Source: Guyanagaster necrorhizus (lineage: Eukaryota > Basidiomycota > Agaricomycetes > Agaricales > Physalacriaceae). Taken from it: 64,000 nucleotides of DNA. The DNA lies in contig NW_025064887.1 of assembly GCF_019112545.1 (NCBI RefSeq), forward strand, positions 561,257 to 625,256. The letters are read 5' to 3'. The notes below the pieces were generated by a model. The model worked only from the letters and a program-made list of their open reading frames with translations, did not search any database and was not told the origin of the DNA. Position 1 is the stretch's first letter, and every line of letters starts with the position of its first letter. The position numbers were made by a program, and so were the translations under genes. Of this stretch, positions 59,826 through 64,000 are shown piece after piece.

Positions 59826-60295
59826 TGTTAGACCCAAGTTGTATATGACTATAAACACATGATAAACTGACATCACTTCACACTTCAAGTGGAACATCAG
59901 AGTTTACTATTGTAAATATTAATCAATATGCTTCAAGACCTGAAGATTGGCTTGAGAGTGAAATGGTGTGAAGATAAACTTTAGCTTGAAGCTGGGATAT
60001 TCCAGTGAGAGTAAGCCATCTTATATACTATACAGATGGTGGTTAATTATATTACTTTTTATTGTATGTTGTCAAGTTCTTTGTGCTCATTATCCTTGAG
60101 CATTGCTACTGTATACAAAAGGTTTATTGTACATTATTGGGCAACATCATCACATCAAAAGACAATAACCAAATAGGCTTGTTGTGCTGACTAAGCCTTT
60201 CTCATAGTCTTAAGCACCTGTGCTAAGCACTCTGATTAAGCATAAATAGGAGTCAATCCATGAAGAAAAGAGTGAAAAGGTAAAAAATTATAATA
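59826..60295 (-). repeat. 3' LTR of gypsy L (470 bp)
   Basis: TGTTAGACCC at the left. The right end reads TATAATA where young copies have CGTAACA. It contains the minus-strand AGCTTCAAGCTAAAG segment and a TATA-like motif. A polypurine tract lies just to the right (60296-60310). Confidence 0.85.
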
Positions 60296-60329
60296 TTATC
60301 CCCTTCTTAAGACCATTATCTTGATAGCT

Positions 60330-62226
60330 TTAATTAAAGGATAATTCATAGTCTCATATAGTCTCTACTGCATTCATTCATCTTTCATTGACCCACTGGT
60401 TGGATTTAGGGCTGTAGCCCTTCCAGCTGACCAAATAGTTGACTATAGTTATTGTTCTGCTGCCTTGTGCCTTGACTTTTCATAGTTTGTGATTTAATAC
60501 TTGATTGATTTCATAATGTTCTTTGTCATTGATCAGATCAAATGATGATAGCAGTGGGTGTTCTTGATTCAGAAATACAGATGCAATGTAGGGTGTTAAT
60601 AGCAATTCATTGAAGACATCATAGATCCACCAGTGATTGGAAAGACAGAGACAGTATGCTGAGGCCCCAACTTTTGCTAAGATGGGGAAGAGATCTATGC
60701 ATTTGTTATTCAGCTTCCATTTTAGGTGTGAAAGATAAAGATTGCTGATATTAAGCCAGACTTTGTCATTGATGGTATAGAAATGGGTCATGCACTGATG
60801 TGTATTGTAATATTTCTTCATTGTGGCAGTGGTCTTCTGTAGTGCAGTATAGGTTTTATTATAAATTTTTGCCATATTTTTAGCAAAATCAGAGGTGGCA
60901 GGCATGGTGGCATGGGTGTGTGTTATCTCAGCCATGTGTGGATATCAACCATAGTTTACAAAGAATGGTGTCTTGCCCATTGCTGAATGGACTTGATTAT
61001 TATATTGAAAGGCTGCAAGTGCTAGCCATTCTATCCAATCATCCTGTCAATAGTTAATAAAGAGGCAGAGGTATTTTTCCATCTCTTGATTAATTCTCTC
61101 TATTTGCCCATCAGTCTAAGGATAGTACACCATTGAAGTGTTTCATCAGATGTTTAGAAGTTTATATAGGTCATCTAGAAATTTGGAGATAAATTGAGGT
61201 CTCCAGTCTGAAATAATCATTTGTGGTATTCTATATTTGATGTAGACTTTATCTTGTAAAATCTTAGTCCATCCTTCTGAGGTTAGTTCAGTAGAGCAGA
61301 TGATTGGAATGATCACTTTAGAAAATTGATTGACTATGATGATGATAGCATCATAGCCATTACAATCAGAGAGTCCTGTGATCATGTCAACAGAGATGTG
61401 AGTCCAAGGCATGGTCAGAACTTCATTGGGATGTAGAGGTGCCACCTTAGCTTATATCATAGCTTTTTCTCATTGATATGCTTTGCACTCCTTGATATAT
61501 TGTTTAATATTCAATCTCATCTTTAGCCACTAGTATTCATATAAGATCAATTCTTTGGTTTTTATAATCCCTGAGTATTCCCATATTGCATGATCATAAC
61601 ATATGGTGATGATTTCACTATGCAGTACTTGATCTTATAGTATGTAGATTTGTCTATTGTAGCAGATCATTTCTCCTTCCTTCATCATCTCTCACTCATG
61701 ATTCAGGGACAGGGCCACTTGTTGATCCCATTTGCTGGTGTCTCTAGTCATGCTCTTGATTCATTCATGAATCTCCTCCTCTGTTGGCATTATTATGACT
61801 CAGAAGTGTTTTGGCCACAATAAGGTTACTCTCTTGTTGTCATGTCTCTCTTGGTCATGATCAGCTCTTCTGCTAAGGAGGTCAGCCTTTTTATTTGTGG
61901 TTCTAGTCTTGTGATGTAGCATATAGCATGTATAAGTACTGGCTTAGCTCTGTCACCCACTGGGCTTATCGTCAATTGAGTTTCTGTGGCTGTCAGAAGT
62001 ATCAGAGATTCTGGTGGTCAGTTCAGATCTCAAATGTCTGAACTACTTCAATGAGATAATGCTGCCACTTCTCAAGAGCTAACATTATAGTAAGCAACTC
62101 TTTGTCATATATTTCATAGTTCTGTTCTATTACCATCAAGGCCTTGAATAGAAAGACTATGGGCTGCCACTTTCTATTCTGTTCTTAAGATAGTATGGCT
62201 CTGATTGCACCTTTGCTTCAGTCTGC
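60330..62226 (-). pseudogene. Pol 3' part of gypsy L: RNase H, integrase, chromodomain
   Basis: Read leftward: RNase H at about 61900-62220 (VVQTFEI.TDHQNL), HHCC finger at about 61480-61640, integrase core at 61146-61445 (HISVDMITGLSDCNGYD, IIVNQFSK, MIISDW), integrase C-part and spacer at 60480-60935, chromodomain at about 60350-60530 (EHYEINQVLNHKL, NYLVSWKGYSPKSNQW). It ends at TAA 60332-60330. The D after IIV has become N (IIVNQ), and stops are frequent. The 5' side is lost at 62226. Confidence 0.83.
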
Positions 62227-63790
62227 TGACATGCCCTCTCCATGTTCAGGCATGTAAAATTGCAAAAATTAAGAATACATGGACTGCATTTCAGTTTAGT
62301 AAGCATATAACTGAGAATAAAATAAGAGCATACAGAAACCTAGCCATCATAAGGCTAAACTAAAGTAATAAGAAGTAGAGTGTATGGCCTAGTAGCAGAC
62401 TAATATCAGAGGAGTTAGACTGCATGTGAGGTTCCAGCACTTAGCCTTAAATGCACCAATACTATTACAAGAAGGCATGCTAAAAATAAAAAGAATATGA
62501 TCAAAATATGATCAGCAATCTTAATCACATTGATCAATGATGCACTGATAGAACATGCTTTAGAACAGAGAACTGAGACTCAAAGAAAGATATCTGAATA
62601 ACAGGATGCTGAACAGAGAAATAATATGATAGCAACAAAGGAATAGATAGAGGAATACTACCCTCAGAGATGAATAGCATATGTACTGCTCAGAGACTTG
62701 CACACATACTTACAGTGTCTTAGCATGCTTAACACAGTGAGAGACTTCACATTGTACCACTGTATGATACATACTATATTAGATAAGTTAATTAATGCAT
62801 GTCAGACCAGAAGCAGTGTAATTTATAAGCTGAAAAGAATGTTGAGACACTGGAAAAAGAGAACATAACTATTGTGGCTGACTCCAGACATGGGAGATAA
62901 CTCCAGGGGTCCAGAACAGTTTACCACTGTCAGAGATGTGTCACTGAGGCAAGAAGAAAGTGAGCAGACCTGGTTAGGCTAATTAGCTGAGGTCAGCTAG
63001 TGAGGAAACATTGTGCAGTCCTGGCCCAGAAGAGAATAAGCACAGCAACTATGATATGCACATGAATAATACCTGTGAGATCTGGCATAGAGTCCTGCAC
63101 TTTGAAGATATCATAGTAGGATTGTATTAGTAAGTACCATAGTAGAGTATTTAAATACTGCATTGTATAAGTAGAAGAAAGAGTTTCCAACCCTCACAGT
63201 TGTGGTGTATTGGGCACAGAAAGCCTTGCACTCTGGCTCTGTGTTTGTGTTTGTAACTTCAGATGAGAGAATAAATGTATTATTGAACATCTTAGAGAGA
63301 GCTGTGAGAACTAAGCAAGGCATCAAAGCTCACAAAGGACTTGAGCCTGGTTCAATAGGAGGTTTTGGATTATATTCTAATCTGAGAATAAGAGAGTGGT
63401 GTCTGAAGAGCACCATCTTGAGTTTTTGAGGTATTTGTGATGCACAGCACTACAGATAGCAGAGGTTCAAATCCTTTAGCTTGATTAGTGTGCACTTTTG
63501 TGTTATTTCTGCAGATTAGCAGAGATTCAAACCCTTTGGTCTGTCAGACAGTGTTTTATTGTGTTTTGCATCTCTGAATTGCATAGATTTGAATCCTGTG
63601 GGTCTACAATCAGTTTAGAAACTTGTGAACAGAGGTCTATGCTCTTTGGCACTTGTGGACATGTTTGTGATTAGTTTTTGCTTAGAGCATGAAGCTTTGA
63701 GTTGTATATTGTGTGTGTTAAGGGTTTTGAGTTGATCTGAGCTGTGCTTAGGACTTTTTAGAGAGTTTTATGAGAGTGTTTCAATGTATT
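62227..63790. other. Unclassified segment N, possible LTR or leader of another retroelement
   Basis: No homology to any other part of the window and no protein family recognised. The left boundary is sharp, where L pol stops. Visible features: a TATA-rich GTATTTAAATACTG at about 63145-63160 (plus strand), AATAAATG at about 63270, and a small open frame of 75 codons (63202-63429) that resembles nothing I know. The right third has degenerate 60-base repeats. A TATA box followed by a polyadenylation-like signal is compatible with a long LTR of a family not otherwise present, but no second copy is available to test this. Confidence 0.35.
63450..63650. repeat. Degenerate ~60 bp tandem repeats
   Basis: AGAGGTTCAAATCCTTT at 63461 recurs as AGAGATTCAAACCCTTT at 63521 (exactly 60 bases later), as ATAGATTTGAATCCTG at about 63584 and perhaps as AGAGGTCTATGCTCTTT at 63631. 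Each unit is preceded by a GCAG or GCAT. The core resembles a tRNA B-box, but no A-box or cloverleaf was seen. Confidence 0.6.
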
Positions 63791-64000
63791 TGTTAAGCCC
63801 AAATTCCACATGACTAGAGACATGTGATAAACTGACAGAACCTCGCACTTCAGATTATACTGTCAGAGTCCACTTGTGTGTGACTAATGTTGTATTGTCA
63901 AGGCATTGCAGTTTGCTCGAGATAAGATGGTGAAGTAAAACTTTAGTTCGAGACTGGGGTGTTACAGTGAGAACTAGGCTACTTAAATACTGTTCTGTTG
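63791..64000 (-). repeat. LTR O of a further gypsy element (partial, runs off the right edge)
   Basis: TGTTAAGCCCAAATTCC matches the start of LTR B (12605). It continues with the TTTAGTTCGAGACTGGGG counterpart of the transcript-start segment and CTACTTAAATACTG, the TATA region. It retains a few CpGs. The left flank is GTATT. Whether it is solo or part of a full element cannot be seen. Confidence 0.85.

Larger units (their letters stand above)
59826..62226 (-). mobile_element. Gypsy element L, 3' half
   Basis: 3' LTR (59826-60295) followed on the right by the 3' part of pol back to RNase H, where homology stops at about 62226. It abuts Cop1 on the left (flank CAGCA at 59821-59825). The missing 5' half may lie beyond segment N, outside the window. 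Low CpG, many stops. Same family as A and M by LTR sequence. Confidence 0.87.

Noticed and set aside
63202..63429. Possible small host gene of 75 codons
   Set aside because: No recognisable domain, no homologous copy, and it lies across a TATA/AATAAA-like region more typical of an LTR. Not called as a gene.
63450..63650. tRNA genes suggested by B-box-like GGTTCAAATCC
   Set aside because: No A-box, no cloverleaf and no acceptor stem around the motif. The units are 60 bp tandem repeats.
59821..63790. Gypsy L as a full element closed on the right by LTR O
   Set aside because: LTR O belongs to the B/C LTR family, while the L LTR belongs to the A/M family. L pol also stops in RNase H at 62226 with no protease, gag or 5' end before O.
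1..64000. Classical repeat-induced point mutation (RIP)
   Set aside because: In M every LTR difference is at CpG and every traced stop is TGA. RIP would give CpA to TpA changes with many TAA and TAG stops in a young copy. Older copies do have TAG and TAA, so another process there is not excluded.

Overview
The window is a dense cluster of nested LTR retrotransposons. I found no convincing host gene, tRNA, rRNA or CRISPR array. Almost every base from 1 to 62226, and from 63791 to 64000, can be assigned to a Ty3/gypsy element of the chromovirus type (RT, RNase H, integrase, C-terminal chromodomain) or to a Ty1/copia element (integrase before RT). The protein families, the roughly 8 kb gypsy and 4.8 kb copia sizes, and strong CpG loss in all but two insertions suggest a basidiomycete fungus, probably an agaricomycete, with methylated transposons. 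The species cannot be read from this sequence.

Layout, with labels used throughout. Outermost is a minus-strand copia element, Cop1 (13120-14412 and 58125-59825). A plus-strand copia, Cop2 (14413-58119), sits inside it. Cop2 is itself split by gypsy J (15565-31721), solo LTR G (32736-33259), minus-strand copia Cop3 (33697-46589), solo LTR F (46628-47201) and gypsy H (49172-57827). J contains gypsy K (22033-30076). Cop3 contains the youngest full element, gypsy M (33758-41832, minus), inserted in its LTR. H contains the young solo LTR I (56654-57116). To the left of Cop1 lies gypsy B (minus), which is split by gypsy C (3695-12246, plus) and interrupted by gypsy A (1-699, minus). To the right are gypsy L (59826-62226), an unclassified 1.56 kb segment N (62227-63790) and the first part of another LTR, O (63791-64000). 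Five-base target-site duplications support most of these calls. Removing the nested inserts restores lengths of about 4878 bp (Cop2), 4813 bp (Cop3), 8108 bp (J) and 8188 bp (H), which cross-checks the reconstruction.

How the elements work: a TATA-driven LTR transcript encodes Gag and then Pol. Gag begins with a conserved hydrophobic helix and ends in a CCHC knuckle. Pol contains protease, RT, RNase H, integrase and chromodomain. The gypsy elements carry no recognisable tRNA primer-binding site. Just inside the 5' LTR they carry about 13 bases complementary to the predicted 5' end of their own transcript, as in the Tf1/sushi self-priming group.

Decay: the two LTRs of M differ at exactly 8 of 435 positions, and all 8 fit CpG deamination. 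All 13 premature stops I traced in M are TGA. Older elements have almost no CpG and many stops of all three kinds. Every coding region here appears to be a pseudogene at present, M included.
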